A stretch of DNA of 10,807 nucleotides from JBFEYJ01 sp041562215 (GTDB lineage: Bacteria > Pseudomonadota > Gammaproteobacteria > Thiohalomonadales > Thiohalomonadaceae): the NCBI GenBank assembly GCA_041562215.1, contig JBFEYJ010000093.1:1-10807 (forward strand), in the 5' to 3' direction. The notes below the pieces were generated by a model. It was not told the origin of the DNA and did not search any database. It saw only the letters and a list, made by a program, of their open reading frames with translations. How positions within the stretch are numbered: position 1 is the first letter of the stretch; the number at the start of each line of letters is the position of its first letter. The position numbers and the translations under genes were made by a program. This document shows, one piece after another, positions 1-6,299 of this stretch.

Positions 1-320
1 GAGAGGCCGTTTTGGTGGGTTTTGTGGGGTTTAAAGGGGCCGCCTTCCGGAAAGCCGGTTTCGGCGTATTTGAAGACTTTGTTGGGATGGCTTTTTTTAA
101 GCGCGGTGTAGGCGCTGATGACGATGTCCCTTACGGTGGTGTGCAGGTAGGTGCGGCCCAGCGTTCCGGCGAGGTAACTGTAGGAGACGAAGTTTTCGCC
201 GGATGTCGGCAGTTTGACCCCGTTTTCCAGTCGTCCTTTCGCGGTGGTGCCGTAGCAGGTGCTTTGTGCGGCGAGGGGTGTGCTAATGAGCATGGAGAGA
301 ATCAGCTGCCATCGATTCAT
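1..320 (-). CDS. MepA-like penicillin-insensitive murein endopeptidase, 5' part only
   Basis: Seen: 106 codons read leftward from ATG at 320 to the window edge, so the C-terminal part is missing. Residues 1-19 form a signal peptide (basic start, hydrophobic core, cleavage near PLAAQS). Residues 93-106 read GGPFKPHKTHQNGL, which resembles the zinc-binding G-x-F-x3-H-x2-H-Q-x-G-L motif of MepA (peptidase family M74); H99 and H102 would be zinc ligands. Known: MepA cleaves peptide cross-links of murein in the periplasm without beta-lactam sensitivity. The start codon overlaps the lplT stop in an ATGA quartet, so it is probably the third gene of the aas-lplT operon and translationally coupled. 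It differs from E. coli MepA before the motif, so I call it MepA-like and give no symbol. A related LAS-type zinc peptidase is the main alternative. Confidence 0.72.
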   Translation of the reverse strand, partial: MNRWQLILSMLISTPLAAQSTCYGTTAKGRLENGVKLPTSGENFVSYSYLAGTLGRTYLHTTVRDIVISAYTALKKSHPNKVFKYAETGFPEGGPFKPHKTHQNGL

Positions 321-1507
321 GAGGATTGTTCTTCAACGGCGGGCGTCAAAGGCTCCGGGTCTTTGGGCAGGTGCCAGGCCACAATGGTGGTGGCGATGAT
401 GACGAAAAGGCCGAGGGTGGAGACGGCGACCACTGGGTCGACTCCGCTGCCGCGTGCAACGGTGTAGAGTCCGGTGCCAAGAAGCATGGCTACGTTTTCG
501 AAGAAATTCTGTATTGCCACTGCACCACCGGCGCCGATGGATCGGTGTCCGATCTCCTGCAGTGCGGCGTTGATCGGCACCACAAAGATACCGCCGGCCA
601 TGCCGATGCTGAACATCAGGACTTTGGCCAGCAGCGGATCGTCGGTGGTGCCTAGCAGGATGATGAAGGCACCCATGGCATAGGCGGCAAGTCGTGCGCG
701 TCGCAGGAACTCGATGGGTATGAGCCACGGCACGACAAAGGCGCCGATGGCGATGCCGATGGCGATGTAGACGGTGAGGGAGGCGATCTCCGTGGTGGTA
801 GTGGTGAACAGCACCGCCGGTGCCCAGGCGACCATCATCACTCGCAATACCACGGCGGCCGCCCAGAAGATGGAGGCGCCGAGCATGGAGAAGCGGGCGC
901 GGCTGGTGGTGAAGAAGCTGCGCATCATCTGTGTGAAATGCGGCAGCGCGGCACCCTGCTCCGCGGCACGCCCTGCCACTCGCGGTATGAAGAGCGCGGC
1001 GATGAGTGACACCACATACGAGGAAAACACCAGCAATAGTGCGGCGGTGATGCTGGCATCGGCGACGCGTGCACCGATCACCGCGCCAAGCACGATGGCG
1101 ACGATGGTCGAGCCTTCCACCAGGCCGTTGGCTTTGACCAGCCTGTCGTGCTTGATCAGTTCCGGCAGGATGCCGTATTTGGCCGGGCCGTAGACGGCGG
1201 CGCCGATGCCCACTACTGCATAGGCGATAAGCGGTTCGACGCCGGCGAGGAGCATCAGCGCGCCGAATGCCTTGAGCACATTGCCCAGCACCAGTACTGT
1301 CGATTTGGGGCGACGGTCGGCGAAGCGGCCTACCCATGGGGCAAGAAAAACGAAGGCGAGCAGGAAACTGGCCTGCAATGCCGGCTGGTACCAGTCGCCG
1401 CGACTTAATTCCTGGGTGATCAGGGCGAAGGCGACGAACAGGATCGCGTTATCGGCGAAGGCGGTAAGGAACTGCGCCAACAGCAGGATGTAGAGGTTGC
1501 GGTTCAT
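317..1507 (-). CDS. lplT: Lysophospholipid transporter LplT
   Basis: A 396-residue major-facilitator protein, essentially the length of E. coli LplT (397). Known role: flips lysophosphatidylethanolamine (and lyso-PG) from the outer to the inner leaflet of the inner membrane, handing it to Aas for re-acylation. Seen: hydrophobic segments throughout. The first helix carries AQFLTAFADNAILF (residues 11-24), and YGPAKYGILPEL (106-117) and KANGLVEGSTI (125-135) match the LplT-specific loops; VVPINAALQE lies near the C-terminus. The frame stays open upstream to 1762, but the ATG at 1507 gives the family N-terminus and overlaps the aas stop as ATGA; the longer reading would lie inside aas. Its own stop overlaps the start of the downstream endopeptidase gene in the same way. 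The identification rests on whole-length similarity and on adjacency to aas. Confidence 0.95.
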   Translation of the reverse strand: MNRNLYILLLAQFLTAFADNAILFVAFALITQELSRGDWYQPALQASFLLAFVFLAPWVGRFADRRPKSTVLVLGNVLKAFGALMLLAGVEPLIAYAVVGIGAAVYGPAKYGILPELIKHDRLVKANGLVEGSTIVAIVLGAVIGARVADASITAALLLVFSSYVVSLIAALFIPRVAGRAAEQGAALPHFTQMMRSFFTTSRARFSMLGASIFWAAAVVLRVMMVAWAPAVLFTTTTTEIASLTVYIAIGIAIGAFVVPWLIPIEFLRRARLAAYAMGAFIILLGTTDDPLLAKVLMFSIGMAGGIFVVPINAALQEIGHRSIGAGGAVAIQNFFENVAMLLGTGLYTVARGSGVDPVVAVSTLGLFVIIATTIVAWHLPKDPEPLTPAVEEQSS

Positions 1508-3666
1508 GCGGCGGCTCCTTTGCCGAAGTGTTCTTCGGCCATACTTTTGATGGCCGGGTAGTCGATTTTGCCGGTGCCGAGTAGCGGCAGCCGACGCACG
1601 GATAAGATCTTTTTCGGTACGTTGAGCTCGCCGATCCCCTCCGCTTTGGCGTGCTGTAGCAAGGCGCTCCGCTCTGCCCCTTCTGTTTCTGTGATCAGGA
1701 CCAGCAACTCCCCTTTCTGGGCATCGGGCAGGGTGGTAACGGCATGCAGGGCCTCGGGCCAAACGGCGGCGGCCAGCTCCTCCACTGCGGCCAAGGAGAC
1801 CATCTCGCCGCCGATCTTGGCAAAGCGCTTGGCGCGTCCCTGGATGCGGACGAAGCCCGCTTCGTCGATGCTGACAATGTCGCCGGTGTCGTACCAGCCG
1901 GGGCCGTGTTCTGTGGCGGGTGTTACCAGCTCTCCGGGATTGTCGTGCAGCAGATAGCCGAGCATGACGTTCGGCCCTTTCACGTAGAGGCGGCCCCCAT
2001 CGCTAACGCCGGGGACCGGTTCCAGCTTATGCTCGATGCCGGGCATCAGCCGACCGACGCTGCCGATGGCATAGTCCATCGGTGTGTTGGCGGTGAGGAC
2101 CGGCGCGGTTTCGGTGGCGCCGTAACCTTCGAAGATACGCACGCCGAACTTCTCCGACCATACCCGGCGGGTCTCATCCTGCAGTTTCTCCGCTCCGGCA
2201 AAAACGTAGCGTACGGAGTAGAAGTCGTAGGGGTGGGCGAAGCGGGCGTAGCCTGCAAGGAAGGTGTTGGTGCCGAAGAGCACGGTGGCGTTCACGTCAT
2301 AGGCCATCTCAGGCACGATGCGATAGTGCAACGGTGAGGGGTAGAAGAAGGTTTTCATGCCGGAGAACAGCGGTAACAGGGTACCGGCGGTGAGGCCGAA
2401 GGAGTGGAACAGCGGCAGGGCGTTGAGGATGGTGTCCTGTGCCGAGAAGTCGACCCGGGCGGCCAGCTGTTCACGATTGGCGAGCAGGTTGGCGTGGGAG
2501 AGAACCACCCCCTTGGGCGTGCCCTCGGAGCCTGAGGTGAACAGGACCACGGCCGGGCTGTCCGCATTCCCTCGTGCATATCGGCCGGGGAAGCGTGCGG
2601 CGAACCAGCCGCCGAGTTTATCAAGCAGGCCGATGGTGGTGGCAACGTCTTCGAGATAGACCAGCTCGACATGTTTTTCGAGCCGTTCGGCGACTTCAGT
2701 CAGCTTGGCCTGCTCGATAAAGCGGCGAGAGGTGATCACGCGACGGATCTGTGCGGTTTCGCAGGCGGCGATCATGCCGTGGGCGCCGATGGTGAAATTG
2801 AGCATCGCCGGTACCAGGCGATAGGCGTGCAGCCCCATGAAGGTGACCACGGTGGTGCTCATGCTCGGCATCAGCATGCCGATACGCTCGCCTGGCTCAC
2901 ACTCAGCGCTGAGTTTCTTGCCGAGCACGATGGCTGCGGTGACCAGGCGATCATAGTTCAGTGGTTTGCGCTGGATGTCCTCGACCACCATGTGCTTGCC
3001 ACCGTGTACCCGGCGCGCGTCGAGCAGCGCCTGGAACAAAGTGCGGCGGTAATTGCTGGTGGCGAACATCATCTGTGTCATCACATCGGCCAGCTCGCGT
3101 CCGGCGGCTTTGCGGCGGGCGCGTCCCCGGATCTCTTTGGGTGGGCTGAGCCGACGCGGCGGCAGCAGAGTGAGGTGAATTTTGGGAAACCAGCGCAGGC
3201 GCAGGCGGCCGCGCAGACGTGAGAAGGGGGTGTACTGGGCGCCGTCGATGCGGATCGGCAGCACCTGTGCGCCGGAGCGATCAGCCACCAGGCCGGTGCC
3301 GTCGTAGATCTTCATCAACGAGCCGGTGACGGTGATGCGTCCTTCGGGGAAGAGCACTGCCCGGTTGTCTTCCTTGATGAACTTGATCAGCGATTTGGTG
3401 GAGAGCGGATTTGTCGGGTCCATGGGGAAGATGCGGGTCAGCGCAAGGAAGGGTTTGAACAGTTTGTTCCTGGCGACAAAGGTGTTGACCGCAAAAGTGA
3501 TGTTGCCCGGGAGGAAGACGGCGAGCAGTACTGCATCAAGGAAAGAGGTGTGATTAGCGACGATAAGCACGCGTTCGCCTGCTTTTTCAAGATTTTCGAG
3601 CCCACTGACCTCGACCTTGTAGAGGGTTTTCAAGATTAGGCGCAAGAGGGATTTTATCGGGTTCAT
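1504..3666 (-). CDS. aas: Bifunctional lysophospholipid acyltransferase / acyl-ACP synthetase Aas
   Basis: A 720-residue protein, as in E. coli Aas (719). Known role: the C-terminal half activates a fatty acid with ATP onto acyl carrier protein, and the N-terminal half transfers the acyl group to position 1 of 2-acyl-lysophosphatidylethanolamine, restoring PE at the inner membrane. Seen: PlsC-type acyltransferase domain at about 15-190 with HTSFLD (H39, D44) and FPEGRITVTGSLMKIYDG (106-123). AMP-forming synthetase domain at about 215-715 with P-loop LFTSGSEGTPKG (375-386), FEGYGATE (512-519), YDTGD (592-596) and the likely catalytic K700 in LGTGKIDY. The ATG at 3666 is preceded by AAAGGA about 10 bases upstream. 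The stop overlaps the lplT ATG. No catalytic motif is missing. Expression probably depends on readthrough from tetR or on a promoter in the 260-base gap. Confidence 0.97.
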   Translation of the reverse strand: MNPIKSLLRLILKTLYKVEVSGLENLEKAGERVLIVANHTSFLDAVLLAVFLPGNITFAVNTFVARNKLFKPFLALTRIFPMDPTNPLSTKSLIKFIKEDNRAVLFPEGRITVTGSLMKIYDGTGLVADRSGAQVLPIRIDGAQYTPFSRLRGRLRLRWFPKIHLTLLPPRRLSPPKEIRGRARRKAAGRELADVMTQMMFATSNYRRTLFQALLDARRVHGGKHMVVEDIQRKPLNYDRLVTAAIVLGKKLSAECEPGERIGMLMPSMSTTVVTFMGLHAYRLVPAMLNFTIGAHGMIAACETAQIRRVITSRRFIEQAKLTEVAERLEKHVELVYLEDVATTIGLLDKLGGWFAARFPGRYARGNADSPAVVLFTSGSEGTPKGVVLSHANLLANREQLAARVDFSAQDTILNALPLFHSFGLTAGTLLPLFSGMKTFFYPSPLHYRIVPEMAYDVNATVLFGTNTFLAGYARFAHPYDFYSVRYVFAGAEKLQDETRRVWSEKFGVRIFEGYGATETAPVLTANTPMDYAIGSVGRLMPGIEHKLEPVPGVSDGGRLYVKGPNVMLGYLLHDNPGELVTPATEHGPGWYDTGDIVSIDEAGFVRIQGRAKRFAKIGGEMVSLAAVEELAAAVWPEALHAVTTLPDAQKGELLVLITETEGAERSALLQHAKAEGIGELNVPKKILSVRRLPLLGTGKIDYPAIKSMAEEHFGKGAAA

Positions 3667-3887
3667 GATGCAATCATCCTTTTGTTGTCGTTGTTTCCGA
3701 ACCGGTTGAAGGTTCTTCCTGTTTCAAAAACGCGATGGCTAAAACGCTTATTCTCCAACCTGAGATGTCGTTTGAGAACGAAATCGAACAGCAACGGGTT
3801 GTGGTGGCGTAACGCTGAGATGGGTGCCACCAGCGACTTGTCGAGATAGCCCTGCGAGGCCAGCGTTCCCCTGTGCAGTGCCGTCAA
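3663..3887 (-). CDS. Possible small ORF between tetR and aas (74 aa, TTG start), unrecognised
   Basis: I do not recognise this product. After the TAA of tetR the same reading frame stays open for 87 codons and closes with a TGA that overlaps the aas ATG, the same ATGA junction seen at aas/lplT and lplT/mepA. The only plausible start I see is TTG at 3887, with no convincing ribosome site. The product is basic and hydrophilic (RHHNPLLFDFVLKRHLRL in its middle), with no signal peptide or membrane segment. A second frame (ATG at 3912, weak AAGGA upstream, stop at 3748) overlaps it, so the region could also be a frameshifted gene remnant or simply untranslated leader. One chance in three would give this junction frame, so the coupling is only weak support. 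Confidence 0.25.
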   Translation of the reverse strand: MTALHRGTLASQGYLDKSLVAPISALRHHNPLLFDFVLKRHLRLENKRFSHRVFETGRTFNRFGNNDNKRMIAS

Positions 3888-3926
3888 AGAGAAATAGTCT
3901 TCGTGTGAGCATCGTCCTTGTTTTCC

Positions 3927-4535
3927 TTATTGGCATTCGCCACTGAATCCCTTGAGAAAGTTGTCGATTAGCATCCTGGCCATCTCTTTGGTGCTTTGCC
4001 CGCCGGCAAGATCAAGCTGTTGGCCGATTTTGAGGGTGCAGATCCCTTGCACTCCGGCCCACAGTACTCTCGCCGCCTGAACGATAGCCTCTTGTCCCTG
4101 GCGGTTTGTGAGGGGAGTAAGCGCTGACTCAATCAGGCCGAATACCTTGCTCAGGCGCTGTAAGTACCAATCAGGCAGTTCGTTGTCGACGCTGACGAGG
4201 GACTCGAACAACATATTCCAACGGGCGGTGTAGGCGGCAGCATAATCGATATAAGCGTCGGCCAGGACCTGTAGCTGTTGTTGTGGTGTGGCGTCTGCGA
4301 TACGCCGATCCAGAAGCCACTGGTGGAGGTCATCCAGGGTGCGGGCGTTGAGGTGCAGAACCATGTCATCGAGGTTCTTGAACACCAGATAGAGTGTACC
4401 CACCGTATAGCCGATGGTGGTGGCCACGTGACGGGCGGTGAGCTTTTTGCTCCCCTCTTCGTCGACGATGGTCGCGGCAGCATTCAGTGCCATCTCCTTA
4501 ATCTCTACGCGGCTATGGTCGCTGCGTCTTGCCAT
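3927..4535 (-). CDS. TetR/AcrR-family transcriptional regulator
   Basis: A 202-residue cytoplasmic repressor-type protein. Seen: the N-terminal TetR DNA-binding domain, with the helix-turn-helix around residues 32-52 (LTARHVATTIGYTVGTLYLVF) followed by KNLDDMVLHL, typical of the family. The C-terminal ligand/dimer domain has LWAGVQG (158-164), close to the W-x-G-x-H-G signature of TetR C-terminal WHG domains, but with Gln where the His is usual. The ATG at 4535 is preceded by AAAGG about 9 bases upstream. It is divergent from the small exported-peptide gene at 4742 and lies upstream of aas-lplT on the same strand. The palindrome in the shared promoter region makes autoregulation likely. The ligand is unknown; a lipid or fatty-acid effector is an inference from its neighbours. 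Confidence 0.93.
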   Translation of the reverse strand: MARRSDHSRVEIKEMALNAAATIVDEEGSKKLTARHVATTIGYTVGTLYLVFKNLDDMVLHLNARTLDDLHQWLLDRRIADATPQQQLQVLADAYIDYAAAYTARWNMLFESLVSVDNELPDWYLQRLSKVFGLIESALTPLTNRQGQEAIVQAARVLWAGVQGICTLKIGQQLDLAGGQSTKEMARMLIDNFLKGFSGECQ

Positions 4536-4569
4536 GGTCTGGAACCTTTATCAGTCAACTAGGGGATCG

Positions 4570-4598
4570 AGTGTAACGAGGTATTGAACAATGTTCAA
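4570..4598 (-). promoter_or_regulatory. Predicted sigma70-type promoter of tetR
   Basis: On the minus strand, -35 TTGAAC (4593-4598) and -10 TACACT (4570-4575) are separated by exactly 17 bases. The start of transcription would be near 4563, giving a leader of about 28 bases before the tetR ATG. The -35 box is the inner part of one arm of the palindrome at 4581-4601, so a bound repressor would block it. Confidence 0.6.
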
Positions 4599-4601
4599 TA
4601 C
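4581..4601. promoter_or_regulatory. Perfect 10+1+10 palindrome, predicted TetR operator
   Basis: Arms GTATTGAACA and TGTTCAATAC are exact reverse complements around one central A (4591). It lies 45 bases from the tetR start, and each arm contributes the -35 box of one of the two divergent promoters. TetR-family dimers commonly bind palindromes of this size next to their own gene. That this regulator binds here is an inference from position and symmetry. Confidence 0.75.
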
Positions 4602-4612
4602 TTTGCTATAAA
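4584..4612 (+). promoter_or_regulatory. Predicted sigma70-type promoter of the small exported-peptide gene
   Basis: On the plus strand, -35 TTGAAC (4584-4589) and -10 TATAAA (4607-4612) are separated by 17 bases, mirroring the tetR promoter. Transcription would start near 4619, inside the second half-site-containing box, with a leader of about 120 bases before the ATG at 4742. Confidence 0.6.
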
Positions 4613-4616
4613 TAAA

Positions 4617-4630
4617 TTGAACATTGTTTA
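4617..4630. promoter_or_regulatory. Second operator-like box (TTGAACA-T-TGTTTA)
   Basis: It has the same left half-site TTGAACA as the main palindrome, with an imperfect right half. Its centre (4624) is 33 bases from the palindrome centre (4591), about three helical turns, so a second dimer could sit on the same DNA face over the predicted plus-strand transcription start. Confidence 0.5.
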
Positions 4631-4680
4631 TTTCTGTCTGGGTGGGCCACATCAAGAGGGTCCTTTTTTAGGAAGACGAA

Positions 4681-4694
4681 TTGAACAATGTTTT
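4681..4694. promoter_or_regulatory. Third operator-like box (TTGAACA-A-TGTTTT)
   Basis: A third exact TTGAACA half-site followed by a partial second half (TGTT). It lies in the leader of the small exported-peptide gene, with its centre (4688) 64 bases from that of the second box, roughly six helical turns. It could be an auxiliary repressor site. Confidence 0.4.
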
Positions 4695-4741
4695 ATTTTG
4701 TGCACGAAAGCGAATATTTCGAACAGTCTAAGGAGACAGAT

Positions 4742-4918
4742 ATGAACGGTAGAAAGAACGACAGTAGTTTATGGCAGGTGGTTTTTCTCGTGCTGGCGGT
4801 GCTGCTCTGCTTCAGCATTCTGCCGGCCCAGGCCGCTAGTCTGCCTATGGTGGATGTCCCGGACGATCATGTGAATCTGGTGAGTGAAAACGGCTGTAGC
4901 GTCACAAATATGGCGTAG
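4742..4918 (+). CDS. Small exported peptide, 58 aa, divergent from tetR
   Basis: I do not recognise this product. The ATG at 4742 is preceded by AAGGAGA about 8 bases upstream, the clearest ribosome site in the window; an in-frame ATG at 4688 lies inside an operator-like box and lacks such a site. Residues 1-32 look like a Sec signal peptide: charged start (R4, K5), hydrophobic core VVFLVLAVLLCFSIL (13-27) and cleavage near PAQAA. The mature part would be only about 26 residues, acidic, with one cysteine (C52), ending at TAG. It is either a true small periplasmic/secreted peptide or the 5' remnant of a longer exported protein cut by a stop; I found no clear continuation in the next 60 bases in any frame. 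It is the likely direct target of the TetR regulator. Confidence 0.55.
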   Translation: MNGRKNDSSLWQVVFLVLAVLLCFSILPAQAASLPMVDVPDDHVNLVSENGCSVTNMA

Positions 4919-4983
4919 GAGTTTCTCATGTGTTCCCTACCAGGCTTACAGCCCGGCAAACTAATGGGAGACGGATCGGGTGA

Positions 4984-5826
4984 TTAGCATCGACGAGGCG
5001 TTAACAGGCGCCAGCCGAACATTATCGCCAGCAGAAGGAACCCATCAACCGCCCCTCCCCCGCTATAGCCGGGGCGGTGCACAACCGTTGCTACCTTCTC
5101 CTGCTTAACCCGCTCGATGAAAACATTCAGTTCGTTATCGAGGTTGGCGGTCATATTTTCCATTGCCATGTCGAAACTTTCGGCACGTTGCCGGCGACTT
5201 TCCTCGAGGGTGTTGATCAAGGTGGTGGTGGCTTTTCTCTCATCTACACCGGGTGCGCGAAACAGCAGCTTGTGCGTTTTCACATCAAACACAGAGGTAT
5301 CGACAAAGGTTTGCACATCGTTCCTGCTGCCCTTGATGAAGTAGGCGCCAACGATGGTCCAGTAAAGGATGGACGCCTTGGTGTCATCGGTATGCGCTAC
5401 TTGATCGTAAGAGACCAGGGCGATGGTATCGAGTCCGTAGATGCGTGCGATCTGGTCAATGGTCTTAAACCCTCGGGATGAGCGCAGATAGGTATCGGGG
5501 ATGATGCTGATACTCTGGATAAACTCCCGTTGCCGGAATGCCTCCTTTACCCGGTTGAGTAGAATCAGCTTGTGCGCTTCGGAAAGTCCCTCTGTTTGTC
5601 GGCTGGTGCCGGGGACAAAAGCCAGTCCCACGCGTAGCGGCAGGTTCAGTTGCGGTACGGTTTCATCGTAAGGGGGTGGTTCTTCACCGTCGGGGTAGAG
5701 GTAGTCGACGAGGCTGCTGGAAACGCCGCCACGGCTGCGTTCGCCGGCCAGTTCGTGCCATGCCCGGGTACAGGCCGTTAGTGAAACAACAATGCAAAGC
5801 AGTAGTAGTGATTTTGTTGTATCCAT
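4984..5826 (-). CDS. Rhombotarget-type lipoprotein with GlyGly-CTERM tail
   Basis: A 280-residue envelope lipoprotein. Seen: signal peptide with lipobox LTAC, so C19 would be the lipidated N-terminus. The next 230 residues form a soluble domain (LPLRVGLAFVPG, then FIQSISIIPDTYLR, IYGLDTIALVSYDQV and FDVKTHKLLFRAPG). The C-terminus has GGG (256-258), a hydrophobic stretch (about 263-272) and a basic end (RR at 278-279), the layout of GlyGly-CTERM sorting signals. Known: rhombosortase, a rhomboid protease, cleaves such tails, and rhombosortase-processed proteins can receive a glycerophosphoethanolamine-containing group. I recall a described family of rhombotarget lipoproteins with this architecture; assignment to it is from memory. 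The ATG at 5826 has AGGGGAGA upstream. No rhombosortase gene lies in the window. The molecular function of the soluble domain is unknown. Confidence 0.8.
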   Translation of the reverse strand: MDTTKSLLLLCIVVSLTACTRAWHELAGERSRGGVSSSLVDYLYPDGEEPPPYDETVPQLNLPLRVGLAFVPGTSRQTEGLSEAHKLILLNRVKEAFRQREFIQSISIIPDTYLRSSRGFKTIDQIARIYGLDTIALVSYDQVAHTDDTKASILYWTIVGAYFIKGSRNDVQTFVDTSVFDVKTHKLLFRAPGVDERKATTTLINTLEESRRQRAESFDMAMENMTANLDNELNVFIERVKQEKVATVVHRPGYSGGGAVDGFLLLAIMFGWRLLTPRRC

Positions 5827-6299
5827 TAATGATCTCCCCTGTTTTTCCGTACTATCTCACACTAATCATAGATCTTGATCAGGGTTAGGGGGAAACTGCG
5901 TTCAATCGGCGGCCGGGAGTCGGGTGGAAACGCTGGTGAAGGGTTTTAAACCGGTCGAATGGCGGGCGAGGGAGTCAGTGCGAAACTGAAAGAAGCGTGT
6001 ACGGAATGATGTCGTCGTTGGAGCGAGCACGTCGCTGCAGGAGCAGCGGATGATGGATTTAGACGGGCTTGCCTGGTACCTCCCTTCCCTGTCGGGAGCT
6101 TTTGGACAATGAGGAGTGATACGTCCGGCGGAGCACTTGCGAGAATGGCGTGCCGCCCATTCGTGATCAGTTAAGCCGTTTATCATGGTAGGCCGGATGA
6201 GCCAAAGCACATCCGGCCGCTAATAAGGCTTACTTAAGCCACATTGAATTTGCGATCTACCCTTAAGTAGACACACATGGCGCGGTCGACAGAACTGGA
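5827..6299. other. Stretch of about 470 bases without a supported gene
   Basis: A minus-strand frame is open across 5902-6210, but its composition (rich in Arg, Ser, Pro, Cys), lack of a ribosome site and lack of any recognisable motif argue against coding. The right part carries the REP-like hairpin (6188-6218) and an adjacent short palindrome GGCTTA-CT-TAAGCC (6227-6240). The left edge holds the ribosome site and presumably the promoter of the lipoprotein gene. The remainder shows nothing I can name. Confidence 0.6.
6188..6218 (+). repeat. REP-like hairpin with GTAG foot
   Basis: GTAG (6188-6191) abuts a perfect 9-base stem, GGCCGGATG (6191-6199) and CATCCGGCC (6210-6218), with a 10-base loop. 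The stem closely resembles enterobacterial REP sequences, and GTAG is the tetranucleotide recognised by REP-associated tyrosine transposases. No U-run follows on either strand, so it is not a classical terminator, though it could stabilise the 3' end of the phnA-type message. Only one copy is present and no transposase gene is in the window. Confidence 0.6.

Noticed and set aside
333..1337. Long open frame inside lplT on the same strand (334 codons)
   Set aside because: The product is dominated by Arg and His with no domain, typical of an out-of-frame reading of a GC-rich gene; lplT matches its family over its whole length.
1508..1762. 85-residue N-terminal extension of LplT
   Set aside because: It lies inside the aas coding region and has no family similarity; the ATG at 1507 forms the ATGA junction and gives the expected LplT N-terminus.
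3450..3470. TTTGAACAGTTTGTTCC inside aas as a further operator copy
   Set aside because: Only the half-site resembles the operator, the spacing differs, and it sits within conserved coding sequence.
4938..4957. Hairpin CCAGGCT-TAC-AGCCCGG as terminator of the lipoprotein or peptide gene
   Set aside because: The 7-base stem has a wobble or mismatch depending on strand and no U-run follows on either side.
5902..6210. 102-codon minus-strand frame between the lipoprotein and PhnA-type genes
   Set aside because: No ribosome site, no recognisable motif, biased Arg/Ser/Pro/Cys composition, and its start lies in the REP-like hairpin.
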